Source: an uncultured Campylobacter sp. (GTDB taxonomy: Bacteria; Campylobacterota; Campylobacteria; Campylobacterales; Campylobacteraceae). Taken from it: a stretch of 64,000 bases of DNA. Location of the stretch: NCBI RefSeq assembly GCF_963526985.1, contig NZ_CAURPW010000001.1:124001-188000 (forward strand), in the 5' to 3' direction. Positions 26,056 to 35,006 of this stretch are shown here, in pieces (the stretch's first letter is position 1; every line of letters starts with the position of its first letter). Position numbers and translations under genes: made by a program. The notes below the pieces were generated by a model. The model was not told the DNA's origin. It saw nothing but the letters and a program-made list of their open reading frames with translations, and did not search any database.

Positions 26056-27933
26056 TTACTCGACTTCGGCGTCGATGACGTCGTCGTCTTTTTTCTTGCC
26101 GCCGTTTGCTTGCTCGCCCGCGGCGCCGTCTTTTTTATACATCGCTTCGGCTAGCTTGTGGCTGGCTTCGCTTAGAGTTTTGACCTTCGCGTCGATCTGC
26201 TCTTTGCTCGCGTTTTCGTCTTTTAACGTCTCTTTTAGCTCATCAAGCGCCTTTTGGATGCGCTCTTTGTCTTCGGCCGGAATCTTTTCGCCTAGCTCAT
26301 CAAGGCTCTTTTGTGTTTGGTGTGCTAGCGCGTCGGCTTGGTTGCGCGCCTCTACCGCGTCTTTGCGTTTTTTATCGTCCTCTTTGTGTAGCTCGGCGTC
26401 TTTAACCATGTTGTTGATCTCGTCCTCGCTTAGGCCGCTTGAACCCGAGATCGTGATATTTTGGGCTTTGCCTGTAGCCTTGTCTTTAGCTGAGACCGTT
26501 AGGATGCCGTTGGCATCGATGTCAAACTCAACCTCGATCTGAGGCACTCCGCGAGGAGCGGCAGGGATGCCCTCTAGGTTAAACTGACCCAAAGACTTGT
26601 TGTCGCGGGCAAATTCGCGCTCGCCTTGCAATACGTGGATAGTAACGGCGCTTTGGTTATCATCGGCGGTTGAAAATACCTGATTTTTCTTAACCGGGAT
26701 AGTCGTGCCTTTTTCGATGATTTTCGTCATCACGCCGCCTAGAGTCTCGATACCTAGGCTTAGCGGAGTGACGTCTAGGAGCAACACGTCTTTTACGTCG
26801 CCTTTGATGACCGCGCCTTGGATCGCCGCGCCGATAGCTACGACTTCGTCTGGATTTACGCTTTTATTTAGCTCTTTGCCAAACGCCTTTTTGACCTCTT
26901 CTTGAACTAAAGGCACGCGCGTCGAGCCGCCCACCATGACGATTTCTTTTATATCTTTTTTGTCGAGTCCGGCATCTTTTACGACCTCGTTTATCTTGGT
27001 AATCGTTTGAGCGACTAGATCCTCGATCATACCTTCAAATTTAGCCCTAGTTAGCGTCTTTGTGAGGTGTTTAGGACCAGTGGCGTCAGCGGTGATAAAC
27101 GGTAAATTTATCGTCGTTTCTTGAGCCGAGCTTAGCTCTTTTTTAGCCGTTTCGGCTGCCTCTTTTAGGCGTTGCATAGCCATCACGTCGGTTTTTAGAT
27201 CGATGCCCGAGTCGCTTTTAAATTCGCTCGTTAGCCAGTCGATTAGGCGGTTATCGAAATCATCGCCGCCTAGAAACGCATTACCGCCGGTAGCTAGAAC
27301 CTCGACCACGTTATCGCCGGTCTCTAGCACCGTAACGTCGAACGTACCGCCGCCTAGGTCGTAAACCATGATCTTTTCAGACTCTTTTTTATCTAGGCCG
27401 TAAGCAAGAGCCGCCGCGGTAGGCTCGTTTATGATACGAAGCACGTTTAGTCCCGCGATGGTTCCTGCTTCTTTAGTTGCCTTTCTTTGGCTGTCGTTAA
27501 AGTATGCAGGCACCGTGATGACGGCGTCTACGACGGTTTCGCCCAGATAGCTTTCCGCATCCTCTTTTAGTTTCATTAGCACTTTGGCCGAGATTTCTTG
27601 CGGAGTGTAGACCTTGCCCGCGATCTCGATAGCGCACGCGCCGTTTCTATCTACGACGTGGTACGGCAGCCTAGCTTTAGCCTCCTGCGCGTTTTTCTCG
27701 TTGCTCATTAGGCCCATTATTCTTTTGATAGAGTAGATGGTTTTTTCAGGGTTGGTTACGGCTTGGCGCTTTGCGCTATCGCCTACTAAAATTTCACCCT
27801 TATCGGTAAACGCTACGACCGAAGGAGTCGTGTTTTTGCCTTCTTTGTTCGGGATTACCTTGCTCTCGCCTCTCTCATACACGCTTACGCATGAATTCGT
27901 CGTTCCTAGGTCTATGCCTATTACTTTTGCCAT
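26056..27933 (-). CDS. dnaK: Hsp70 chaperone DnaK
   Basis: An ATP-driven chaperone, 625 residues. It shows IGIDLGTTNSCVSV at the N terminus, VYDLGGGTFDVTVLE (phosphate 2 motif), the VMVGGSTRVP adenosine motif, and the conserved linker DVLLLDVTPLSLGIET before the substrate domain. The C-terminal end is EVE, with a GG/K-rich tail. It is the last gene of hrcA-grpE-dnaK; dnaJ is not in the window. Confidence 0.98.
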   Translation of the reverse strand: MAKVIGIDLGTTNSCVSVYERGESKVIPNKEGKNTTPSVVAFTDKGEILVGDSAKRQAVTNPEKTIYSIKRIMGLMSNEKNAQEAKARLPYHVVDRNGACAIEIAGKVYTPQEISAKVLMKLKEDAESYLGETVVDAVITVPAYFNDSQRKATKEAGTIAGLNVLRIINEPTAAALAYGLDKKESEKIMVYDLGGGTFDVTVLETGDNVVEVLATGGNAFLGGDDFDNRLIDWLTSEFKSDSGIDLKTDVMAMQRLKEAAETAKKELSSAQETTINLPFITADATGPKHLTKTLTRAKFEGMIEDLVAQTITKINEVVKDAGLDKKDIKEIVMVGGSTRVPLVQEEVKKAFGKELNKSVNPDEVVAIGAAIQGAVIKGDVKDVLLLDVTPLSLGIETLGGVMTKIIEKGTTIPVKKNQVFSTADDNQSAVTIHVLQGEREFARDNKSLGQFNLEGIPAAPRGVPQIEVEFDIDANGILTVSAKDKATGKAQNITISGSSGLSEDEINNMVKDAELHKEDDKKRKDAVEARNQADALAHQTQKSLDELGEKIPAEDKERIQKALDELKETLKDENASKEQIDAKVKTLSEASHKLAEAMYKKDGAAGEQANGGKKKDDDVIDAEVE

Positions 27934-27968
27934 TGTTTATCCTTTTTATTAAATTTTTATTTTAAATT

Positions 27969-28496
27969 TTACTTTGCTATCGATACCATCGCAGGTCGCA
28001 AAACTCTGCCGTTGATTAGATAGCCTTTTTGTATCACTTGCACGATTTTTCCTTTTTCTACGTCCTCGCTATCGATTTGCAGTACGGCATTGTGGAAATT
28101 CGGGTCAAATTCACCCTCGGTTTCGATCGGCGTGATACCGTTTTTCTCAAAACACTTTTTAAACTGATCTATCGTTATATAGATGCCTTCTTTGATTTTT
28201 GCCGCGTATTCGTCGCCTTCGGTTTCAAAATTTACCGCCATCTCAAGCGCGTCTATCACGGGAAGCAGATCTCGCGCGAATTTCTCGTTCGCATACGTTG
28301 CGATGTCTGTTTTTTCCTTTTCAAAACGCTTTTTGATGTTTTCAAAGTCCGCATTAGCTCTATAATACTTATCCGTTAGCTCCTCAAGCTGCTTTTGAAG
28401 CTCGACGTACTTCGCGTCTAGGCCCTCAAAGCTGATGTTCTCGTCGAAATTTGACGGGATTTGCTGTTCAAACTCCGCTTTTTCATTCTCATTCAT
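27969..28496 (-). CDS. grpE: Nucleotide exchange factor GrpE
   Basis: Releases ADP from DnaK. The 175-residue protein has an acidic N terminus, a long coiled coil (about 25-80, with YYRANADFENIKKRFEKE) and a C-terminal beta domain ending VLRPAMVSIAK. It overlaps hrcA by four bases and lies 35 bases ahead of dnaK. Confidence 0.96.
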   Translation of the reverse strand: MNENEKAEFEQQIPSNFDENISFEGLDAKYVELQKQLEELTDKYYRANADFENIKKRFEKEKTDIATYANEKFARDLLPVIDALEMAVNFETEGDEYAAKIKEGIYITIDQFKKCFEKNGITPIETEGEFDPNFHNAVLQIDSEDVEKGKIVQVIQKGYLINGRVLRPAMVSIAK

Positions 28497-29272
28497 GCCG
28501 CCTCCTTTAAGTTGTTTAAAAATCTTTCATAGTCGTTGTAAATACTGCCCGCGCAAAGCATTTTGGCTTCTTTGCCCTCAAAATTTACGTCTAGTTTCAT
28601 ACCTAGATAGTTCTCGCCGAAAAAGACTAAATTTGAGTCAAAAACCATCTCAAAGTTAGGGTTTAGCGCATTTTTAAAACTCTTGCCGAAAATCTCAAGC
28701 GCTATCTTTTCGTTTTCTAAAAAACGAATTTTAGTGCGTTTTAGCTCGGCTATCTTGTTTCTTAGCTCGTTTAGGCCCACTTGCATACAGGTAAGCTCGA
28801 GTCTATCGAGGTCTATGCCGATGAGATTGCTCAAAAACTTCTCGACTTTCGAGTTAAATTTGAGCGCTATCTCGTCCTCGCTAAAGCTCAAAATCAAAAA
28901 TCTATTGTTTAAATTTAAGACCTCGTTTAGCGTTTGAGCTTTGCTTTCAAAAACCATCGCATAAATTTCAAATTTATCGCTTAGCAACTTTAGTAGGTTA
29001 GGATTTGCGATATCTAGCGTCTCATCGAAATTTAATCTAGCTCGCCAATAATCTCTCATCGTCGCAGCCGTCGGTATCCTGCCGCCGCTAACGTGAAACT
29101 GGGTGATCGCGCCCTCGTCGGAGAGCTTTTTAAAATAAACCCTAATCGTAGAGGCCGGGATTGACATCGCCATACGCGAACCGAGCTCGCTAGAGCCGAT
29201 CGGAGCGTTATCGCTAAGATAAGCTTGAATGATAGAATCAAGTATCAGATCTCGCTTACTCACCTTTATCAT
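28493..29272 (-). CDS. hrcA: Heat-shock repressor HrcA
   Basis: 259 residues; canonical HrcA is about 340, but epsilonproteobacterial forms are short. The N-terminal winged helix (about 5-75) includes SSELGSRMAMSIPASTIR, which reads the CIRCE operator. The C-terminal region is weakly conserved, as usual in this group. It is the first gene of the operon and probably represses itself with HspR as co-repressor. Confidence 0.88.
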   Translation of the reverse strand: MIKVSKRDLILDSIIQAYLSDNAPIGSSELGSRMAMSIPASTIRVYFKKLSDEGAITQFHVSGGRIPTAATMRDYWRARLNFDETLDIANPNLLKLLSDKFEIYAMVFESKAQTLNEVLNLNNRFLILSFSEDEIALKFNSKVEKFLSNLIGIDLDRLELTCMQVGLNELRNKIAELKRTKIRFLENEKIALEIFGKSFKNALNPNFEMVFDSNLVFFGENYLGMKLDVNFEGKEAKMLCAGSIYNDYERFLNNLKEAA

Positions 29273-29273
29273 A

Positions 29274-29300
29274 TTAGCACTCTCTCCTTTAAATTGCTAG
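29274..29300 (-). promoter_or_regulatory. Degenerate CIRCE operator at the hrcA start
   Basis: On the coding (minus) strand the arm GAGTGCTAA (complement of 29274-29282) is a perfect CIRCE half-site. The other arm, nine bases away, matches 6 of 9 (29292-29300). The perfect arm sits between the Shine-Dalgarno (AAAGGAGA) and the ATG, so bound HrcA would cover the ribosome-binding region of the gene and lie downstream of the transcription start. Confidence 0.7.
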
Positions 29301-29304
29301 GCGC

Positions 29305-29335
29305 ATTATACAACATTGAGCGGATAATTGTCAAG
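29305..29335 (-). promoter_or_regulatory. hrcA promoter with HAIR-like HspR site
   Basis: A consensus promoter: TTGACA (29329-29334), 18-base spacer, TATAAT (29305-29310), minus strand. Overlapping the -35 is CTTGACA-N7-GCTCAAT (29315-29335), matching 10 of 14 positions of the HspR consensus CTTGAGT-N7-ACTCAAG. The clpB promoter has the same arrangement. HspR itself is not encoded in the window. Confidence 0.65.
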
Positions 29336-29539
29336 GGCTATAGTTAAAAAAAATTGTTTAGATAACTTTAGCGTAGTAAGCTCAATGTTGGAAAGGTAAA
29401 ATTTGGTTGAATGAGCGGTATAGGGGAAAAATTAAATATATTTAATATAAGAGGATGGCAAAATTGGTTTTAATGCTAATTTTTTTAAAAATCTAAAATT
29501 TGATGTGCTAAACTTTGAAAATGATAAGAAGTAAAATTT

Positions 29540-29566
29540 GAAAGAAAGAGCCCCGGATTTGGGGCT
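29540..29566 (-). terminator. Intrinsic terminator of rpsO
   Basis: On the minus strand AGCCCC-AAATCC-GGGGCT is followed by CTTTCTTTC, six bases after the rpsO stop. The stem pairs completely. The gap from here up to the hrcA promoter (29341 upstream) has no gene. Confidence 0.8.
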
Positions 29567-29571
29567 TAGGA

Positions 29572-29844
29572 TTATTTATCTCTGAGATTTAGCTCAGTGA
29601 TAACTTTAGTGTAAGCTGCGTAATCTTTAGCTTTTAGATATTTCATCAAGCGTTTTCTGCGACCGACTATTTTAAGTAGTCCGAGGCGAGACGAGTGATC
29701 TTTTTTGTAGATTTTTAGGTGCTCGGTTAACTCCTCGACTCTTGCGGTTAGCAATGCGATTTGAACTTCCGGAGAACCCGTATCTTTCTCTTTTCTAGCG
29801 AATTTCGCAACAATTTCTGCTTTTTTAGCCGAATCCAAAGCCAT
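29572..29844 (-). CDS. rpsO: 30S ribosomal protein S15
   Basis: Binds 16S rRNA helix 22 and nucleates the 30S platform. The 90 residues are standard, with GSPEVQIALLTARVEELTEH and the RNA-binding HSSRLGLLKIVGRRKRLMKYL, split as HSSRLGLLK and GRRKRLMKYL. AGGAGGTC lies just before the start. It is a single-gene unit with its own promoter and terminator. Confidence 0.98.
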   Translation of the reverse strand: MALDSAKKAEIVAKFARKEKDTGSPEVQIALLTARVEELTEHLKIYKKDHSSRLGLLKIVGRRKRLMKYLKAKDYAAYTKVITELNLRDK

Positions 29845-29877
29845 AATGACCTCCTGATTGGTGAGATTAAAAAGGCG

Positions 29878-29886
29878 ATTATAGCA
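29878..29886 (-). promoter_or_regulatory. Extended -10 of rpsO
   Basis: On the minus strand TGCTATAAT (TATAAT at 29878-29883), about 34 bases before the rpsO start. Upstream is AT-rich without a consensus -35. Confidence 0.65.
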
Positions 29887-29987
29887 TAAAAATTAAAAAA
29901 TGCGGCGCCTGCTTTAAAAAATATTGATTTAATCAAATTTGCAGATAAAATTTAATAAAATATCCGCAAAAAATTTAAAGGAAATTT

Positions 29988-30392
29988 ATGCTTTTGACAA
30001 AAGCAAGCGAATACGCGCTGCTTTCGCTGATTTACATAGCGCAAAAGGACGCTCCCTCGGACGTCGATACGATGTCGGGCGAGCTTGATATATCAAAAAG
30101 CTTTTTGGCTAAAATTTTACAAAATTTGGCCAGGGAGGGCATTTTGGTTTCGTTTAAGGGCGCAAACGGCGGATTTATGCTCGCGCAAAAGCCTGAAGAA
30201 ATCAGTATAAAAAGAGTAATAGAAAGCGCTGAAAAGCGTAAAATGGCGGTATTTGAGTGCTCTATCTCGGCTGATAGCTGTGCCTCCAGTAAGGGCGGAA
30301 TATGCCAAATTTGGCCGATGTTTAGCGCGCTTCAGTCTAAAATCGACGATTTTTTAGATACAATTACGTTAGCAAATATAATCAAGAAGTAA
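29988..30392 (+). CDS. Rrf2-family transcription regulator
   Basis: 134 residues. The N-terminal winged helix starts MLLTKASEYALLSLIYIA and includes the recognition-helix segment ISKSFLAKILQNLAREG. A cysteine triad (about residues 86, 93 and 100, in ECSISADSCASSKGGIC) matches the Fe-S ligands of IscR/NsrR/RsrR-type sensors. It likely senses iron-sulfur status, redox or nitric oxide. It lies three bases before flhA, and Rrf2-flhA adjacency is also found in C. jejuni (Cj0883c-Cj0882c). Confidence 0.88.
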   Translation: MLLTKASEYALLSLIYIAQKDAPSDVDTMSGELDISKSFLAKILQNLAREGILVSFKGANGGFMLAQKPEEISIKRVIESAEKRKMAVFECSISADSCASSKGGICQIWPMFSALQSKIDDFLDTITLANIIKK

Positions 30393-30395
30393 ATT

Positions 30396-32558
30396 TTGGC
30401 AAAACAAAAGCGCAATATCCTAACCCTGGTCGCACCGTTTTTAGAGCCTATCGTAAGATTTAAGGGGCTTACTATCGTCGGCGTCATAATCGCCATCCTA
30501 GCGATCATCATCGTGCCGCTTCCTAGCGCGATCTTGGACTTTTTTCTTGCGCTTTCCATCTCTATCTCGGTGCTCATCATCCTGATCGCCGTTTACGTGC
30601 CAAAGCCTACCGACCTTAGCACGTTTCCGACGCTCATTCTCATTATCACGCTTTTTAGACTCTCGCTAAACATCGCCACCACGCGTATGATTTTGAGCGA
30701 AGGACACAACGGCCCCGATGCCGTAAGCGAGATAATCTCAAGCTTCGGGCAGTTCGTCGTAGGCGGCAACTACGTCATCGGCGTGATCGTATTTACGATC
30801 CTAGTGCTTATAAATTTCATGGTCGTTACCAAAGGCTCGACGCGCGTGAGTGAGGTGCAGGCGAGATTTACGCTCGATGCGATGCCTGGTAAGCAAATGG
30901 CGATAGACGCCGACCTAAACGCGGGCCTAATTGACGAAAAGACCGCAAGAGAGCGCCGCGAAGCCATCATAGGCGAGGCGAATTTCTATGGAGCAATGGA
31001 CGGTTCGTCTAAATTTATCAAAGGCGATGCTGTCGCGGGCATCATCATTACTATCATAAACATCGTCGGCGGCTTTCTCATCGGTTCGTTTCAGTACGGC
31101 CTAGATATGGCTACCTCAGCGCAAAACTACACGATCCTAACGATCGGCGACGGTCTAGTAAGCCAGATCCCGGGCCTCATCACATCGACGGCTACGGCGA
31201 TCATTATCACGCGAGCTAGCAAGGACGATGAAAATTTCGCCGAAGGCTCGCTAACGCAGCTGCTAGGCGAATATAAAACGCTTCTAATAGTCGGCTTTAT
31301 ACTATTTATCTTTGCTCTAGTTCCCGGACTTCCGACGCTATCTCTCGGATTTATTTCGCTTCTGTTTTTAAGTATGGGTTTTATAATGAAAGAAGTAAAA
31401 GAGGGCAAGATAAATTTGACCGCCAAGGCCCAAAGCATGAGCTCTGCACAAGGCGAGGAAGAGGGGCAGACCGCACCAAAACCTCCTAAAAAAAGCGAAG
31501 AAGAAATCGCCCGCGAAGAGGAAGCTAAGATAAACGACATCTTAAAGCTTGAAATTTTAGAACTTGATCTAGGTTACGGCCTGCTAAAGATCGCCGAGAC
31601 CGATCTCATCGAGCGCATACGAGCGATGCGCCGAAATATCGCGGCACAGCTTGGTTTTTTGATGCCAAAGATCCGCATCCGCGACAATCTCCAACTACCG
31701 CCCAACGAATACCGCTTTAAGCTAAAAGGCGTCGTGATCGGGCAGGGGGAAATTTACGCGGATAAATTCCTTGCGATGGATAGCGGGCTGGTTAGCGACA
31801 ACATCGAGGGCATCCCAACTAAAGAGCCCGCGTTTGGCCTTGATGCTTTATGGATCGATGCGAGCGTGAAGGAGGACGCGATACTAAGCGGCTACACGAT
31901 CGTAGATCCCGCGAGCGTCATCTCCACGCACATGAGCGAGCTGATAAAACAAAACGCCGCAGAGCTCCTAACCCGCCAAGAGACGCAAAATTTGCTCGAT
32001 AAGCTAAAATCGGAATACCCGGTCATCGTCGAGGATACGCTACGTATCGCGCCTATCGGAGTGATCCAAAAGGTGCTAAAAGCGCTGCTAAAAGACCACA
32101 TCCCGATAAAAGATATGCTAAGCATCCTAGAGGCGCTAAGCGACATCGCCGAGGTTAGCAAGAACCTAGATATGATCGTCGAGCACGTTCGCACCGCGCT
32201 CGCTCGCGCTATCACTTCGCTTTACGTCGATGAGGGCGGGCGGCTAAATTTTTACGTGATGGAGCCTGCCGCGCAGCAAAAGCTGATCGACGCCGTGCAG
32301 TATAAAGACGGCGCGTATCACCTGATGATAAACGTCTCGCAAACGTCGGCGATCGTGCAGGCTCTGCGCGAGGCGAGGGCGAAGCGGCCGATCTCTGAGT
32401 ACGGCTCGATGATACTTTGCGTGGAGCCTAGCTTGCGTAAATTTATCGCCGATATCTGCGCGAATTTCGCCATAGATATCACGGTGCTTAGCTTTGCCGA
32501 AGTCGCGGCAAATACGCCGTTTGAGACGCTAGGCACGATAGAAATATCAAATTTGTAA
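30396..32558 (+). CDS. flhA: Flagellar export apparatus protein FlhA
   Basis: The main export-gate protein of the flagellar type III secretion system, 720 residues. The N-terminal half has about eight membrane helices and the FHIPEP-type signature (RVSEVQARFTLDAMPGKQM, about 148-166). The C-terminal half is the cytosolic domain that docks chaperones. The start is TTG at 30396, three bases after the Rrf2 stop, with only a weak AAGAAG before it. FlaC at 24.4 kb is a likely client. Confidence 0.96.
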   Translation: MAKQKRNILTLVAPFLEPIVRFKGLTIVGVIIAILAIIIVPLPSAILDFFLALSISISVLIILIAVYVPKPTDLSTFPTLILIITLFRLSLNIATTRMILSEGHNGPDAVSEIISSFGQFVVGGNYVIGVIVFTILVLINFMVVTKGSTRVSEVQARFTLDAMPGKQMAIDADLNAGLIDEKTARERREAIIGEANFYGAMDGSSKFIKGDAVAGIIITIINIVGGFLIGSFQYGLDMATSAQNYTILTIGDGLVSQIPGLITSTATAIIITRASKDDENFAEGSLTQLLGEYKTLLIVGFILFIFALVPGLPTLSLGFISLLFLSMGFIMKEVKEGKINLTAKAQSMSSAQGEEEGQTAPKPPKKSEEEIAREEEAKINDILKLEILELDLGYGLLKIAETDLIERIRAMRRNIAAQLGFLMPKIRIRDNLQLPPNEYRFKLKGVVIGQGEIYADKFLAMDSGLVSDNIEGIPTKEPAFGLDALWIDASVKEDAILSGYTIVDPASVISTHMSELIKQNAAELLTRQETQNLLDKLKSEYPVIVEDTLRIAPIGVIQKVLKALLKDHIPIKDMLSILEALSDIAEVSKNLDMIVEHVRTALARAITSLYVDEGGRLNFYVMEPAAQQKLIDAVQYKDGAYHLMINVSQTSAIVQALREARAKRPISEYGSMILCVEPSLRKFIADICANFAIDITVLSFAEVAANTPFETLGTIEISNL

Positions 32559-32566
32559 GGAATAAA

Positions 32567-33685
32567 ATGACCATCCATCACCTCTCGCACACCGATCTGG
32601 ACGGATACGGCGCGCAGGTAATAACGAATCACTATTTTAAAAACGTTAAATTTTATAACTCAAACTATGGCAAGGAGATCGACGAGAAATTTGATCAAAT
32701 TTTGGCTCAAATTTCGGATAAAAACGCAGCCCAGACGCAGTCAAATTTAAGCGGCGAGCAAAATGCTAACTCGCAAAATGCGCCCGAAAATCGCGGCGAG
32801 GGCAAAGCGGCTAAAAATGACGAAAAAGCGCTCATCCTGATAACGGATCTAAATTTGACCGTGGAGCAGTGCGAAGCCTACGAGAAGGCGCTCGTAAATA
32901 AAAACGCTAAAATTTTGCTCCTCGATCACCACCAAAGCGGTGCCGAGTGCGCGAGCAAATTTGGCTGGTATTTTTTAGATAGCTCAAGGTGTGCAACCAA
33001 GATCACGCATGATTTTTTCGCTAAAATTTACGGCATAGATGCGAGCCTAAATCACTTTAGCGACGTCGTAAACGCAGTCGATATCTGGCTAAAAGACGAC
33101 GTAAATTTTGAAATGGGCAAGGTCGGACTTGGGCTCGTCGCAAACGCAAAAGAGATAAACAAAACGATGTTTGAGGCTGAAAATTCGCGCTATCTTTTTT
33201 ATCTTATCGAGCGCGCGCGGGAGTTTTTTGACGCGGGAGACGACTATGTCGGGCTTGACGAGGCGATTTTCGGTTTTAAAAAGGATTTTTTCAAAGAGAA
33301 TAAAAACGATACGTTAAGCAATCTGATCTCAGCCTTCGTCGTAAAAAAACTAAGCGAGGAAAAAGAGAAATTTAGCATAAAATATAACGATCTTAACGGC
33401 ATTTTGACTTACAATATCGGCAACACCTCGGTTATAGGCAATGATTTTTTAGTCGCGAACCCCGATATTGATTTTTTCATCGACGTTACGAGCAAAAAGA
33501 CTCTGAGCTTTCGCGCTAACGGCAAAGTGGATGTGAGCCAGATGGCTAAAAACTTAGTCGGCGGCGGCGGACACGTGAACGCTAGCGGCGGGCTTTTTGC
33601 GGGCTTTAAGGATAGCTTTAGCTATGAAAACGTAAAAGCGCAGATAACCGATCTAATAACCAAAAAAACGATTTTACAAGGATAG
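32567..33685 (+). CDS. DHH-family phosphoesterase with low-complexity insert
   Basis: A RecJ/NrnA-type manganese phosphoesterase, 372 residues. The metal motifs are SHTDLDGYG (residues 7-15), ITDLN, LLDHHQSG (the DHH) and the DHHA1-domain GGGGHVNASGG near residue 330. Substrates may be oligoribonucleotides, pAp or cyclic dinucleotide products. Residues ~50-86 (32717-32825) are an Asn/Gln/Ala-rich insert between the first strand and LILITDL, of the same style as those in TlyA and the PLP enzyme. Confidence 0.82.
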   Translation: MTIHHLSHTDLDGYGAQVITNHYFKNVKFYNSNYGKEIDEKFDQILAQISDKNAAQTQSNLSGEQNANSQNAPENRGEGKAAKNDEKALILITDLNLTVEQCEAYEKALVNKNAKILLLDHHQSGAECASKFGWYFLDSSRCATKITHDFFAKIYGIDASLNHFSDVVNAVDIWLKDDVNFEMGKVGLGLVANAKEINKTMFEAENSRYLFYLIERAREFFDAGDDYVGLDEAIFGFKKDFFKENKNDTLSNLISAFVVKKLSEEKEKFSIKYNDLNGILTYNIGNTSVIGNDFLVANPDIDFFIDVTSKKTLSFRANGKVDVSQMAKNLVGGGGHVNASGGLFAGFKDSFSYENVKAQITDLITKKTILQG

Positions 33686-33688
33686 AAA

Positions 33689-33916
33689 ATGAAAGAAATA
33701 GAACCTACCGTAGACGAGCTAAGCTACGAGCTTTCGATGATGCTAGAGGCGATGCTGTATTATGCCGGCGTGAAAAAAGATAGGCTCGAGGACGCCGCTG
33801 AGACCTACATCGAGTGCATCGACGACGCGCTAGAAAACTCGGGTGCCGAGGGTGTGGACGAGGTGCTCGAAGTCGTCGAATACATGAAGAAAAAGCACGC
33901 TAAATTTTTCAAATGA
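33689..33916 (+). CDS. Small conserved acidic protein
   Basis: 75 residues, acidic and helical, with no signal peptide. Starts MKEIEPTVDELSYELSMMLEAMLYYAG and ends EYMKKKHAKFFK. Its function is not known to me. It follows the DHH gene by three bases and overlaps the lipoprotein gene (ATGA), so it belongs to this operon. Even amino acid use and tight spacing favour a real gene. Confidence 0.65.
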   Translation: MKEIEPTVDELSYELSMMLEAMLYYAGVKKDRLEDAAETYIECIDDALENSGAEGVDEVLEVVEYMKKKHAKFFK

Positions 33917-34092
33917 AAACTCTAGCGCAAATTTTACTTTTTTCGGTTCTGGCGGCGATGCTGGGCGGTTGCGTGTTTTTAAACGATCGCGGCGTGACGA
34001 CGAAGTACTACAACGAGTGCAAAGAGTACTACGACGCGACGGGCGTCTATCACAAAGAGTGCCCTAAAAACATCATCGACTGGACGGAGTGA
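33913..34092 (+). CDS. Small lipoprotein
   Basis: A 59-residue frame starting at an ATGA overlap. The N terminus MKTLAQILLFSVLAAMLGGCVF is a type II signal with lipobox LGGC (cysteine 20). The short mature part has three more cysteines-containing or tyrosine-rich turns: KYYNECKEYY and HKECPKNI. It overlaps cmoB. In C. jejuni a lipoprotein gene (Cj0978c) also sits near cmoB and Cj0977. It was too short for ordinary gene thresholds but its coupling and lipobox support it. Confidence 0.75.
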   Translation: MKTLAQILLFSVLAAMLGGCVFLNDRGVTTKYYNECKEYYDATGVYHKECPKNIIDWTE

Positions 34093-34997
34093 TGAGCTTA
34101 GAAGCGGCTAGAGCGGCGAAGGCTAGGGAGCTGGCGGGCAAAACCTACACGCCTTTGATACGCGAGGTAGAGGAGCTGGCGGCTAAATTTAAGGGACGCG
34201 AATTTGAGCTCAAATTTGACGATGTAGTCGAGATAAGCGCAAATTTAACCCCTGTAGAGTGCGAAGAGACGCTGCAAACGGCGCTAAATTTACGCTCGTG
34301 GCGCAAGGGGCCGTTTAAGATAGACGATATCTTGATAGATAGCGAGTGGAGGAGTTTTGTTAAATTTAACCTCCTCGCGCCGCACATGGATTTAGTAGAC
34401 AAGGTCGTGGGCGATATCGGCTGCAACAACGGCTACTATCTCTTTCGTATGTCGCCCCAGCGCCCCAAAAAACTGATCGGCTTTGATCCCGGCGTTATGA
34501 GCTTTTTGCAGTTTAAATTTATCGATGCGTTCGCGCGATCTGGTATAGAGTACGAGCTGTTAGGCGTCGAGCACTTGCCGCACTACGGCGTCAAATTTGA
34601 CGCGCTCTTTTGTCTTGGCGTGCTCTATCACAGAAGCGATCCGGTGCGTACGCTAAAAGAGCTAAAAGGCGCGCTAAATGCGGGCGGCGAGCTATTTTTG
34701 GACACGATGTATCTTGATATACAGGGCGATTTTGCCCTGAGTCCAAAAAATACATACTCAAAGATACCGAATATCTACTTCGTGCCGACCGTTAGCGCGC
34801 TTTTAAACTGGTGTGAGAGGGCGAATTTTAAAGATGCGCAAATTTTAGCCACAAAGCCGACGGACGCGCACGAGCAGCGAAAAACAGAGTGGATCTTGGG
34901 GCAGAGCTTGGGCGATTTCCTCGATCCTGCTGACCCTACGCGCACGGTAGAGGGCTATCCCGCGCCAAAACGGGTCTATCTAAAACTAAGCGTATAA
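34092..34997 (+). CDS. cmoB: tRNA U34 carboxymethyltransferase
   Basis: Uses carboxy-SAM made by CmoA (8.1 kb) to turn 5-hydroxyuridine-34 into cmo5U. The SAM site is VVGDIGCNNGYYLFRM (about 105-120), followed by GVLYHRSDP and EQRKTEWI, all CmoB features. The ATG at 34092 overlaps the lipoprotein stop; a GTG one codon earlier is possible. The 301 residues are close to the family size. Confidence 0.93.
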   Translation: MSLEAARAAKARELAGKTYTPLIREVEELAAKFKGREFELKFDDVVEISANLTPVECEETLQTALNLRSWRKGPFKIDDILIDSEWRSFVKFNLLAPHMDLVDKVVGDIGCNNGYYLFRMSPQRPKKLIGFDPGVMSFLQFKFIDAFARSGIEYELLGVEHLPHYGVKFDALFCLGVLYHRSDPVRTLKELKGALNAGGELFLDTMYLDIQGDFALSPKNTYSKIPNIYFVPTVSALLNWCERANFKDAQILATKPTDAHEQRKTEWILGQSLGDFLDPADPTRTVEGYPAPKRVYLKLSV

Positions 34998-35006
34998 AGG
35001 TAAAAA

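Noticed and set aside
26075..26542. Plus-strand frames opposite dnaK
   Set aside because: Antisense shadows of a highly conserved gene, serine-rich through codon mirroring.
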